A model generated the notes under the pieces. That model saw nothing but the letters and a program-made list of their open reading frames with translations. It ran no database searches and was not told the origin of the DNA. A stretch of 6,947 bases of DNA from an uncultured Verrucomicrobiota bacterium (GTDB lineage: Bacteria > Verrucomicrobiota > Verrucomicrobiia > Limisphaerales > UBA1096), in assembly GCA_913045395.1 (NCBI GenBank), contig CAJWPV010000072.1, forward strand, positions 1 through 6,947, in the 5' to 3' direction. Made by a program: the position numbers and the translations under genes. Each line of letters begins with the position of its first letter. Positions within the stretch are counted from its first letter, which is position 1. Below, piece after piece: positions 1 to 5,925 of this stretch.

Positions 1-289
1 GCACATAGTGCGCCTGCCAGATCAGGAAAAACACGAGCATCACCGGCGACTCCCAGCCGCGAACCCACACAAAGGCGCCGGCCGGGACGATCACTGCCGG
101 CGACTCCATTAGCAGCCAGCCGGAGCGGGCGCTGATCAACGGACCCCAGCTGCCCTGGTTGTGCCGCCCATAGGGGGCGTTTATGAAGCAGAGGCAGATC
201 GCAATTGGCAGCGCCAGTGCCAGCCACACCCAGGTGAAAGAGGTAAGCCAATCGGGGTCGGTCGCGATAGTGATGATTTCGGGCGGCAT
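1..289 (-). CDS. Steroid 5-alpha-reductase-like membrane protein, N-terminal fragment
   Basis: The frame opens with ATG at 289-287 and stays open for 96 codons to the left edge, so the C-terminal part is missing. Seen: hydrophobic stretches at about residues 16-36, 59-76 and 81-96, and the motifs NAPYGRH (37-43), WGPLIS (48-53), GWLLMESPA (58-66) and FFLIWQAHYV (87-96). Known: the run 'APYGRH ... WGP-I ... GW--ME-P ... WQ-HY' is characteristic of the 3-oxo-5-alpha-steroid 4-dehydrogenase family, integral membrane enzymes that reduce the delta-4 double bond of 3-oxo-steroids or related polyprenoid substrates with NADPH. The missing C-terminal part should carry the rest of the family domain. 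The substrate in this bacterium cannot be told. No strong Shine-Dalgarno precedes the ATG, and no other in-frame start codon is seen just upstream. The gene is transcribed divergently from the cluster starting at 383. Confidence 0.8.
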   Translation of the reverse strand, partial: MPPEIITIATDPDWLTSFTWVWLALALPIAICLCFINAPYGRHNQGSWGPLISARSGWLLMESPAVIVPAGAFVWVRGWESPVMLVFFLIWQAHYV

Positions 290-382
290 CGGTGGCGCCC
301 TATCAGGGACAAACCAGCCGGTGATTCAAGCTAAAAAACATCAGCGCTTTACAGCTTCACAGGCGAGGGATAGTTTTTCTGG
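290..382. promoter_or_regulatory. Divergent intergenic region, probable site of two outward promoters
   Basis: The 93 bases separate the minus-strand reductase gene from the plus-strand cluster and must hold both start regions if each is promoted locally. It is relatively A+T-rich around 330-380. A TTTACA at 348-353 matches the -35 consensus at five of six bases, but the matching -10 (TAGTTT at 371-376) is poor and would place transcription start on the ATG itself. No operator or riboswitch is recognised. Confidence 0.3.
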
Positions 383-1048
383 ATGTCGTCAAAACTTGAC
401 GAGTCGGATTTTGTAGATCGGGATCTCGAGGCTACGAAGGAGACCGGCGCACTTTCCCCCGGGTCGGATGAATCCACTGCCCCGCCCAGCCGCGAGGAAC
501 TGACCTCACGCGTCACCGAGACACAGCAAAAGCTGGCCGAGCTCAAGCGGATGCAGGAGGAGCTTGAGCGCGAGCGAAACGACGTCGAGGAGGCGCGCAA
601 GCGGCGCACCGAGTTGGCCACCGGCCGTGAGGAAATGGTGCAGAACATCACGCGCGGCATTGGCCTGCTGGAGGAGGCCGAGTTGTCCAGCGGCCGCACC
701 ACCGAGCAGCTCGCCATGACCGTCAGCGATCTGCAGGGGTCATTGGACAAGGTCACCGGCATTGAAGAGGGGGAATGGACGGAGGAGAATTGGAGTGTCG
801 AGCTGACCAAGGCACTGACCACCATTGAGAATGCCCGGATGGAATGGAACTCCGCCCGGCTCAAGTGGCCGGTGCTCGACGGCGAGACGGACCTCCCGTT
901 TACCGCCGGGCAACCACAGGTCATCGAGCGGCCCGGTCTCGAGCAATTCAGTTTCTGGCAGCTCAGCCGGTTCGGGCTGGCCTTTACCTGGCCCCTGGTC
1001 GTGGTCGGCATTGCCATTGTCATTCTGCTGATTCTGTTCCCGAGTTGA
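383..1048 (+). CDS. Coiled-coil protein with C-terminal membrane anchor (hypothetical, 221 aa)
   Basis: I do not recognise a named family. The first 35 residues are polar and Asp/Glu/Ser-rich. About residues 36-85 are strongly charged and heptad-like (for example KRMQEELERERNDVEEARKR at 55-74), typical of a coiled coil. A mixed, Trp-containing segment runs to about 195 and includes EWTEENW (131-137). Residues 199-219 form a hydrophobic helix that ends two residues before the C-terminus. There is no N-terminal signal, so this looks like a tail-anchored protein with its body in the cytoplasm (inference). The ATG at 383 has a GAGGGA stretch at 365-370, 12 bases upstream, which is rather far. It is the first gene of a tight plus-strand cluster, 6 bases before the next one. 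Being real is supported by its regular amino-acid pattern and the cluster arrangement; function is unknown. Confidence 0.75.
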   Translation: MSSKLDESDFVDRDLEATKETGALSPGSDESTAPPSREELTSRVTETQQKLAELKRMQEELERERNDVEEARKRRTELATGREEMVQNITRGIGLLEEAELSSGRTTEQLAMTVSDLQGSLDKVTGIEEGEWTEENWSVELTKALTTIENARMEWNSARLKWPVLDGETDLPFTAGQPQVIERPGLEQFSFWQLSRFGLAFTWPLVVVGIAIVILLILFPS

Positions 1049-1054
1049 GCCGCC

Positions 1055-1489
1055 ATGGGCTTGTTCCGACGCAATGATCCAATCGCGAGCCGTGCCAAGG
1101 CACTTAAGGCCCGCTTGGCCGACTTGGAGTCACAAATCGAGCAACTCGACCAGGCCGCCCCCGCGCCGCAGCAAACACCCCCCGCCGTGCACGAACTCAA
1201 GCCTGGCGAAGAGCCGCTGCCTCCCCGACCCAGCCACCCTCTTTCGGAGCAGCCACTGGGCACGACCAACCCGGAAAACGAAACCCTGTGGCATTGGTTC
1301 AGCAGCCGGTTCCGCAAGCCGCCGGTCTCGTCCAACCCGAGGATGGTCAACTTCCTCGCCGCTGGGAGTATTCAAGGATTGCGGCCGATGCGGTACGAGC
1401 GCCGCGTGGCGCGCAACCGGTTCCTGGCCTTCAGTGCTCTCCTGGTGCTCGTGCTGATCTGCCTGTTTTGGACTCTCCTGCAGCAATGA
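1055..1489 (+). CDS. Small tail-anchored coiled-coil membrane protein (hypothetical, 144 aa)
   Basis: No family recognised. Residues 11-33 form a short charged amphipathic helix (RAKALKARLADLESQIEQL is the core). Residues 34-73 are Pro-rich and probably a flexible linker. Residues 74-122 include an aromatic and basic patch (LWHWFSSRFRK at 78-88, then RYERRVARNR at 113-122). Residues 123-142 are a hydrophobic helix with only two residues after it. The basic residues directly before the helix predict that the N-terminal body is cytoplasmic. The architecture (coiled coil, linker, terminal helix) repeats that of the preceding gene although the sequences differ. The ATG at 1055 lies 6 bases after the upstream stop, and its TGA overlaps the next ATG in an ATGA arrangement, which implies coupled translation. 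Confidence 0.75.
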   Translation: MGLFRRNDPIASRAKALKARLADLESQIEQLDQAAPAPQQTPPAVHELKPGEEPLPPRPSHPLSEQPLGTTNPENETLWHWFSSRFRKPPVSSNPRMVNFLAAGSIQGLRPMRYERRVARNRFLAFSALLVLVLICLFWTLLQQ

Positions 1490-1596
1490 GTGACGAGACC
1501 ACCCTCACGATCCGGGTTGCCATCACCGTGATAGCGGCGGTCATTGCCATCGCCGTCGCCGTGATTTTTGGCCGTGAGGACGACCGCGATGACTAG
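1486..1596 (+). CDS. Single-helix membrane microprotein (36 aa)
   Basis: This is a very short gene that automatic callers would easily miss. The ATG at 1486 shares ATGA with the stop of the preceding gene, and its TAG (1594-1596) lies 8 bases inside the alkyltransferase gene that starts at 1589. The product begins with a short polar segment (MSDETTLTIR), has one hydrophobic helix at about residues 11-28 rich in Val, Ile and Ala, and ends in a charged tail GREDDRDD (29-36). No family is recognised. Support is the clean membrane-helix pattern, the double overlap with both neighbours, and its position within a series of single-helix proteins. No good Shine-Dalgarno precedes it, so translation probably depends on re-initiation after the upstream gene. 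Alternatively, it could be a translated coupling leader with no function of its own. Confidence 0.6.
   Translation: MSDETTLTIRVAITVIAAVIAIAVAVIFGREDDRDD
1576..1580 (+). promoter_or_regulatory. Ribosome binding site of the alkyltransferase gene
   Basis: GAGGA lies 8 bases before the ATG at 1589, a good Shine-Dalgarno match and spacing. It decides in favour of 1589 over the upstream in-frame TTG at 1568, which would add seven residues. The site is located inside the microprotein gene. Confidence 0.6.
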
Positions 1597-2077
1597 CGCT
1601 GCCTCCATCGCCACGCGGCACGGCACGTTCGTCGCACAATTCAACCACACCGGCCTGTGCCAACTGGATTTCCCTGGCAAAGCCGGTCGGCCCAAGGCCG
1701 CGCCGCCTCCGACCGGGTCGCCCAAGCGCTGGCTGGCGGCCACCGCCGCCGCGCTCGAATCGCTGCTGCTTGGCCAGGCGCCACAAAAACTGCCCCCGAT
1801 GGATCTGTCGACTGGCACCGATTTCCAGCAATCGGTTTGGAGACAACTCCTCAAAATCCCGCTTGGACAAACGCGATCTTACGGAGAACTGGCTCAGTGC
1901 TTGGCCAAACCGGGCGCCTCGCGAGCCGTCGGCTCGGCCTGCGGCTCCAACCCGATCCCGGTCATCGTTCCTTGCCACCGGGTGCTGGCGGCGCACCGGC
2001 GCCTCGGCGGCTTCTCTGGCGGCCTCGGCTGGAAGCAGCGTCTGCTGCGTATAGAGCAGGCCGAGTTTATCGGGTGA
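1589..2077 (+). CDS. ogt: Methylated-DNA--protein-cysteine S-methyltransferase (O6-alkylguanine-DNA alkyltransferase)
   Basis: The 162-aa product is of normal length for the Ogt/AGT family, which removes alkyl groups from O6 of guanine (and O4 of thymine) in DNA by irreversible transfer to its own cysteine. The active-site motif PCHR is at 128-131, with acceptor Cys129. Other residues match known AGT roles by alignment to the human enzyme: Tyr98 in SYGELA (nucleotide flipping), Arg112 in SRAVG (arginine finger), Asn121 in NPIP, and Glu156, exactly 27 residues after the Cys as in human AGT (Cys145 and Glu172), completing the Cys-His-Glu relay. The GGFSGG substrate loop is at 140-145. The N-terminal 70 residues are the variable domain, and no extra Ada-type regulatory domain is present. 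It is the last gene of a cluster of three small membrane proteins and overlaps the microprotein gene by 8 bases. Confidence 0.95.
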   Translation: MTSAASIATRHGTFVAQFNHTGLCQLDFPGKAGRPKAAPPPTGSPKRWLAATAAALESLLLGQAPQKLPPMDLSTGTDFQQSVWRQLLKIPLGQTRSYGELAQCLAKPGASRAVGSACGSNPIPVIVPCHRVLAAHRRLGGFSGGLGWKQRLLRIEQAEFIG

Positions 2078-2124
2078 TTCCTTTTTTGCAGAAGTCCGGC
2101 CGCCGGTTTGTTAATCTGCGCCGT

Positions 2125-2137
2125 GCGAAGGCTTCGC
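2125..2137. other. Short near-palindrome before the metalloprotease start
   Basis: GCGAAGGCTTCGC is an inverted repeat that in RNA gives a 5-bp stem with a three-base loop. It sits 12 bases before the ATG at 2150, where a Shine-Dalgarno would be expected, and none is evident. It may be chance, a weak translational control element, or part of an extended reading frame if an upstream start is used. Confidence 0.2.
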
Positions 2138-2149
2138 CTGTCACCGAGC

Positions 2150-5100
2150 ATGACTTCTTTTGTGTGGGTAATCCGAAAAACCGTTCTTTGCAGCGGAACC
2201 ACGGTTTGGTTTGCCCTTGCCGGTGCGACGCTGATCGCCGGCCCGATCGAGGAGTTTGACCAATGGATTGCTCGTTACGAGGCGGCGCCATTGGAGGCCC
2301 GGCCGGGCTTGGAGGCAGAGGGTGTGCGCTTGGCCAAGCGGCGTCAGCCGCTGATGCTGCGATTGATTGCAACCCAACCGCGATTGGCCCTGCAACGCGC
2401 CGTTCCTCGCCTTGCCAGGCTGCCGGAGTCCATCTCCCAACATCTCGAGCAACACACCGAGGGGCTGGCGGAGTACACCGTGACGGTTGCCTGTGGTGGG
2501 ATTGGGCATCGCACCTGCCAGGTGGAGCGAACACTCACGCTCAACGGTGGTATACTGACCCCGCGCTGGTTCGGGCGCCGAGCGCATCTTGGCTCGAAGA
2601 GGGGCCTGCCGGTGTACGGCATTGTGCTCGGTGGGCAAATGGCGATCGCTGATGAGCCGGCCCGGGAGCTTTCCGCCGCCGAGAAAACGGTGCTGGGTCT
2701 CGCGGCGGATCAAACCGTCCTTTCGCTGGCCGGTGAAAGGCGTACGTTCGATACCCCGGCGGCGGGGGCCGACTGGCAGCGAACACTCATCGCCGCCGAA
2801 CAGGTGCCCGGCCCGGCGATACACCTGCGGCCGGTGGCCAAGCAGAAGCCGCCCGTAGCGTGGACCACCGGCAAAAAAAACGTGCTGTTCATTCGCGTTG
2901 ACTTCTCCGACCGCGAGGGCAACCCGCTGAACGACGAGGCGGCGATGTTCTCGATGAATCGCACCAACGAGTTTCTCGGGGACAATTCGTACGGCAAGCT
3001 CATAATCGACACGACGCTGGTGCCGGGAGTGTTACGCATGCCCAAGCCGGCGGCGTGGTACCAGGCCGAGCCGGAAAGCCGAGACGACAAGTTGCTGGAT
3101 CATGCCCGCGACGCAGCTCGCTTGGTTGGCACGAAATACAATTTCCGCGACTATGACCTGTACATCGTTTGCTTCGACTCGATCTTCGACGGCTGGGCCG
3201 GCAAGGCGCGTGTCGGTACGATCGGGCTTTGGCTCAACGGTGGCTTCAGCAACGACACCATCCAGCATGAGCTCGGCCACAACCTCGGCCTGTTCCACGC
3301 CAACGCCTGGGTGCCGTCGCAGGGCGATTCTCCGATCGGCTCCGGGGAGCACGAGGAGTACGGAGATCCCTACGACAACATGGGAAATTACTCGCCGTAC
3401 GGGCACTTCAACGTCTATTTCAAGAATTATCTCTGGTGGATTCCGGACGCATCGGTGAAATCCGTTTCGCGCACCGGCACCTACCGGGTGAAGGCGCACG
3501 ACCACCGCGAGTCCGGTATCGGCGTGCGCGCGCTGAAGATTGGCAAAAACTCCGGGCGCGACTACTGGGTGGGCGTCCGGCACTGGCTGGTCGGGAATGA
3601 GATCATGCTGCGCTGGGGGCTCAAGTCGGGCAGCTCAATGAGCGGCGACGGCTCGCTGCTGCTCGACATGACACCAGAAACCCGCCGTGAATTTGAGGAG
3701 AGCCAGCCGCGCGACCACTCTTTACAGATGGGCAAAACGTTTCACGACAGCAGTCGTCGGGTGTCGATCACCCCGGTGGCCCGCGGTGGCGATGGCCGCA
3801 AACTGTGGGTGGACATGCGCGTGGTGTACGGCTCGGCTGACTCCAACCGCTTGCCCAGCGTGAGCATCGACGGGTCGTCGGTGGAGGGCAAAGTGGGCGA
3901 GCCGTTCCGTCTCACGGCCAGCGGCTCCGATCCGGACAACGACGCCCTGTTTTACATTTGGGAGTTCGGCGACGGCAGCGATGCAGCCTACGGCAAGACC
4001 GTCTTGCACACCTACTTTATCGGCGCGGGCTCGGCGTTCCCGGTCACCTGCACGGCAGTCGATGGCAGGGGCGGCAGTGCAACGGCCACAATCTCGGTTC
4101 AGGTGGAGGGCAGCGACGACCCGGTCAACAGCTGGACCCAAACCACGCTGCCGGACACTGGCAACCTGTCGTTTGCGGCATTTGGCGGCGGGCAGTTTCT
4201 CGCGGGGGGCGACGGAGGCACCTTGGCCAAGCGCGATGCCGGAGGGACGGTCTGGTCCAGGGTCGGCGACAGCGGCACAAGGCAGCGGCTCTTCGGCGGC
4301 GCGATCACAGGAGGCACACGCTTGGCCGTCGGCTGGTTGGGCGCGGTGACGGTTTCCAAAAACGCAGGCGCATGGCGCCTGGCAAAGGGGGTCGAGTTGG
4401 TGAACCTTGAAGATGTGATCCATGATGGCGACCAGTTCATCGCCGTGGGCAAGACAGGCAAGGTTGGCCTTTCGCCGGACGGTGAGGCGTGGACGTTTCA
4501 CGAAAGCGGCACCGCCGCCTGGCTCAAGCATGTCACGATCGGTGGCGGCACTTACGCAGCAGTTGGCACGCGGGGCACAATCGTCACCTCAACCAACGGT
4601 TCAAAGTGGACGGAGCGCAACACGCCAACGACGAACGGCCTAGAGAGCGTGGCATTTGGCAACGGCCAGTTTGTCGCCGTCGGTTTCAAGGGCACGATCC
4701 TCTACTCGGGCAACGGGGAAAGCTGGATCAGCGCCAAGTCGGGCACCGATGAGTGGCTCAACGATGTGACATTCGGCGGGGGGATGTTTATGGCGGTTGG
4801 TGCCAACGGCACACTGCTGACCTCGCCCGACGGCAAGGCTTGGTTGCGCCGCAGCTCCGGCACGGAGACGACGCTCGGCGGCGTGGCGTTTGGCGCTCGG
4901 CGGTTCGTCATTGTCGGGCGCGACGGGCTGATCCTCGAGTCGGGACAACTGGCCGCGCCGCCGGTGCCAACGCTCTCGGCCGCCTTGACCAAGGGCGGCA
5001 AGCTGCGGCTGGTCATCGAAGGGCAGGGGGGCGGGCTCTTCCGCATCGAGGTCTCGGACGACCTGCAGGAATGGAGGGTTCTCAAGCGCATCCGGCAGAT

Positions 5101-5179
5101 GGAGGCCAAGCCGGTGGAGTTCATTGATGAATCGGCCACGGCAGATCGCAGCCACTTTTACCGCACTGTCACGCCGTAG
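2150..5179 (+). CDS. Secreted gametolysin-like zinc metalloprotease with PKD domain and seven-unit propeller repeat
   Basis: A 1009-aa protein. Residues 1-31 look like a signal peptide (basic Arg9/Lys10, hydrophobic core 17-29), so it should be exported. Residues 32-240 are an N-terminal region of unknown function. The catalytic domain spans about 244-560. It carries the metzincin zinc motif HELGHNLGLFH (373-383; ligands His373, His377, His383; Glu374 catalytic) and the Met-turn in EYGDPYDNMG (403-412). That Met-turn form resembles gametolysin (M11) and related M6-like enzymes. A PKD domain covers about 566-652, with WEFGDGS at 604-610. Seven repeat units fill 673-934 and suggest a beta-propeller resembling the Ycf48 type. 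The last 60 residues (FRIEVSDDLQEW, then SHFYRTVTP) match a C-terminal module I associate with exported verrucomicrobial proteins. The ATG at 2150 gives a clean signal peptide; a TTG at 2108 or a GTG at 2123 would lengthen it less plausibly. Substrate is unknown. Confidence 0.9.
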   Translation: MTSFVWVIRKTVLCSGTTVWFALAGATLIAGPIEEFDQWIARYEAAPLEARPGLEAEGVRLAKRRQPLMLRLIATQPRLALQRAVPRLARLPESISQHLEQHTEGLAEYTVTVACGGIGHRTCQVERTLTLNGGILTPRWFGRRAHLGSKRGLPVYGIVLGGQMAIADEPARELSAAEKTVLGLAADQTVLSLAGERRTFDTPAAGADWQRTLIAAEQVPGPAIHLRPVAKQKPPVAWTTGKKNVLFIRVDFSDREGNPLNDEAAMFSMNRTNEFLGDNSYGKLIIDTTLVPGVLRMPKPAAWYQAEPESRDDKLLDHARDAARLVGTKYNFRDYDLYIVCFDSIFDGWAGKARVGTIGLWLNGGFSNDTIQHELGHNLGLFHANAWVPSQGDSPIGSGEHEEYGDPYDNMGNYSPYGHFNVYFKNYLWWIPDASVKSVSRTGTYRVKAHDHRESGIGVRALKIGKNSGRDYWVGVRHWLVGNEIMLRWGLKSGSSMSGDGSLLLDMTPETRREFEESQPRDHSLQMGKTFHDSSRRVSITPVARGGDGRKLWVDMRVVYGSADSNRLPSVSIDGSSVEGKVGEPFRLTASGSDPDNDALFYIWEFGDGSDAAYGKTVLHTYFIGAGSAFPVTCTAVDGRGGSATATISVQVEGSDDPVNSWTQTTLPDTGNLSFAAFGGGQFLAGGDGGTLAKRDAGGTVWSRVGDSGTRQRLFGGAITGGTRLAVGWLGAVTVSKNAGAWRLAKGVELVNLEDVIHDGDQFIAVGKTGKVGLSPDGEAWTFHESGTAAWLKHVTIGGGTYAAVGTRGTIVTSTNGSKWTERNTPTTNGLESVAFGNGQFVAVGFKGTILYSGNGESWISAKSGTDEWLNDVTFGGGMFMAVGANGTLLTSPDGKAWLRRSSGTETTLGGVAFGARRFVIVGRDGLILESGQLAAPPVPTLSAALTKGGKLRLVIEGQGGGLFRIEVSDDLQEWRVLKRIRQMEAKPVEFIDESATADRSHFYRTVTP
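4166..4951 (+). repeat. Seven tandem 39-aa beta-propeller repeat units within the metalloprotease
   Basis: Units start at residues 673, 714, 753, 792, 831, 870 and 909. The second to sixth are each exactly 39 residues; the first is 41 and the last is a partial 26. The shared pattern is L--V-FG-G-FVAVG--GTI--S-DG--W----SGT. This resembles the Ycf48/BNR-like repeats of beta-propellers. Seven units fit a seven-bladed propeller, possibly with the truncated last unit completed by strands from the first. The repeats are diverged at DNA level, so they are not a recent tandem duplication. Confidence 0.8.
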
Positions 5180-5185
5180 CCGTTT

Positions 5186-5211
5186 TGCCTTCCGCTTAGC
5201 CAAGCGTGGCA
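5186..5211 (+). other. Imperfect hairpin between the metalloprotease and msrA
   Basis: Inner stem CGCTT/AAGCG (5193-5197 with 5202-5206) around a four-base loop, extended by TGCC/GGCA (5186-5189 with 5208-5211) across a small internal bulge. It starts seven bases after the metalloprotease stop. There is no clear T-run after it, so it is at best a weak intrinsic terminator or an RNA-end stabilising structure. Confidence 0.3.
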
Positions 5212-5241
5212 GTAGGTTTGGCCGCGTTAACTTGAAGAGAG

Positions 5242-5907
5242 ATGAACACTTTCCTGAGGTTATTCAGTTGGACGACCCTCTTTTGCTGCGCGGCATGTGG
5301 TGAGGCGAACGATAAAACGGCCAAGCCGGCCAGCACCCCAAAGCCGATTGTGAATCCATCCAACGAACCCCTGACAAAAGTGGCGAAGGCCGAATCCATC
5401 ACACTCGGCGGAGGATGTTTTTGGTGTGTGGAGGCGGTGTACCAACGTATCGAGGGCATCACAAAAGTGACCTCCGGCTACATGGGTGGTACGGTGCCCA
5501 ATCCCACCTACAAACAAATCTGTACCGGCCGAACCGGCCATGCCGAGGTGGTGAAGGTGGAGTTCGACCCGGCAAAACTTTCCCTCGAAAAAGTGCTGGC
5601 GGTGTTTTGGAAAGCGCACGATCCCACCACGCTCAACCGGCAGGGTGCGGACGTTGGCACACAGTATCGCTCGGCGATTTTTTATCATAACGACGCCGAT
5701 AAGGCTGTGGCGCAGAAATCCATGCAAGCGGCGGGCAAGTCGGGTGAGTTTAGGAGTCCGATCGTGACCGAGATCGCCCGGGCCGGCACATTCTACAAGG
5801 CTGAGGCTTATCACCAAAACTACTTCAACCTGAACTCTAACGCGCCGTACTGCCGCGCCGTCATCTGGCCCAAGCTTCGTAAACTTGGTTTGAAGTTCAA
5901 AGAATAG
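5242..5907 (+). CDS. msrA: Peptide methionine-S-sulfoxide reductase MsrA, exported or lipoprotein-like
   Basis: MsrA reduces the S-epimer of methionine sulfoxide, free or in proteins, back to methionine. Seen: the catalytic motif GGGCFWCVE with nucleophile Cys59, Glu64 and SGYMGG (78-83); GRTGHAEVV (96-104); DVGTQYRSAIFY (137-148); AEAYHQNYF (187-195); and NAPYC with Cys204 near the C-terminus as probable resolving cysteine. The domain occupies about 52-215 and is complete. The first 19 residues (basic Arg6, hydrophobic, then FCCAAC at 14-19) form an export leader. Cys19 could be lipidated, but Cys at -3 is a poor lipobox, so this is uncertain. A linker (20-50) rich in Lys, Pro and Ala follows, as expected for an envelope protein. 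GAAG at 5234-5237 is a weak, close ribosome site. It lies 62 bases after the metalloprotease and converges with the antiporter gene. Confidence 0.93.
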   Translation: MNTFLRLFSWTTLFCCAACGEANDKTAKPASTPKPIVNPSNEPLTKVAKAESITLGGGCFWCVEAVYQRIEGITKVTSGYMGGTVPNPTYKQICTGRTGHAEVVKVEFDPAKLSLEKVLAVFWKAHDPTTLNRQGADVGTQYRSAIFYHNDADKAVAQKSMQAAGKSGEFRSPIVTEIARAGTFYKAEAYHQNYFNLNSNAPYCRAVIWPKLRKLGLKFKE

Positions 5908-5925
5908 CCTTCGGAACGGCCACCA

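Noticed and set aside
348..376. Promoter-like pair TTTACA and TAGTTT with 17-base spacing
   Set aside because: The -10 matches only three of six bases and would put the transcript start at the ATG, which conflicts with a ribosome site upstream. Kept only as a remark on the intergenic region.
183..416. A 77-codon plus-strand frame starting before the cluster
   Set aside because: It overlaps the reductase gene in antisense and runs into the first cluster gene out of frame; no ribosome site and no recognisable pattern.
349..1350. A 333-codon open frame on the minus strand
   Set aside because: It lies antisense to two well-patterned plus-strand genes, is Ser/Arg-rich with no domain or membrane pattern, and is explained by G+C-rich codon bias in the opposite strand.
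2081..2090. T6 run just after the alkyltransferase stop as an intrinsic terminator
   Set aside because: No stable hairpin directly precedes the T-run.
2086..2114. Promoter-like pair TTGCAG and TGTTAA before the metalloprotease
   Set aside because: Both hexamers match the consensus at only three of six positions; not better than chance.
2108..2149. Longer metalloprotease starting at TTG 2108
   Set aside because: No ribosome site before it, a rare start codon, and it would put 14 extra Arg-containing residues before an otherwise normal signal peptide.
3722..4531. A 269-codon open frame on the minus strand
   Set aside because: It is antisense to the PKD and propeller part of the metalloprotease; the product is Ala/Arg/Cys-rich with no recognisable motif.
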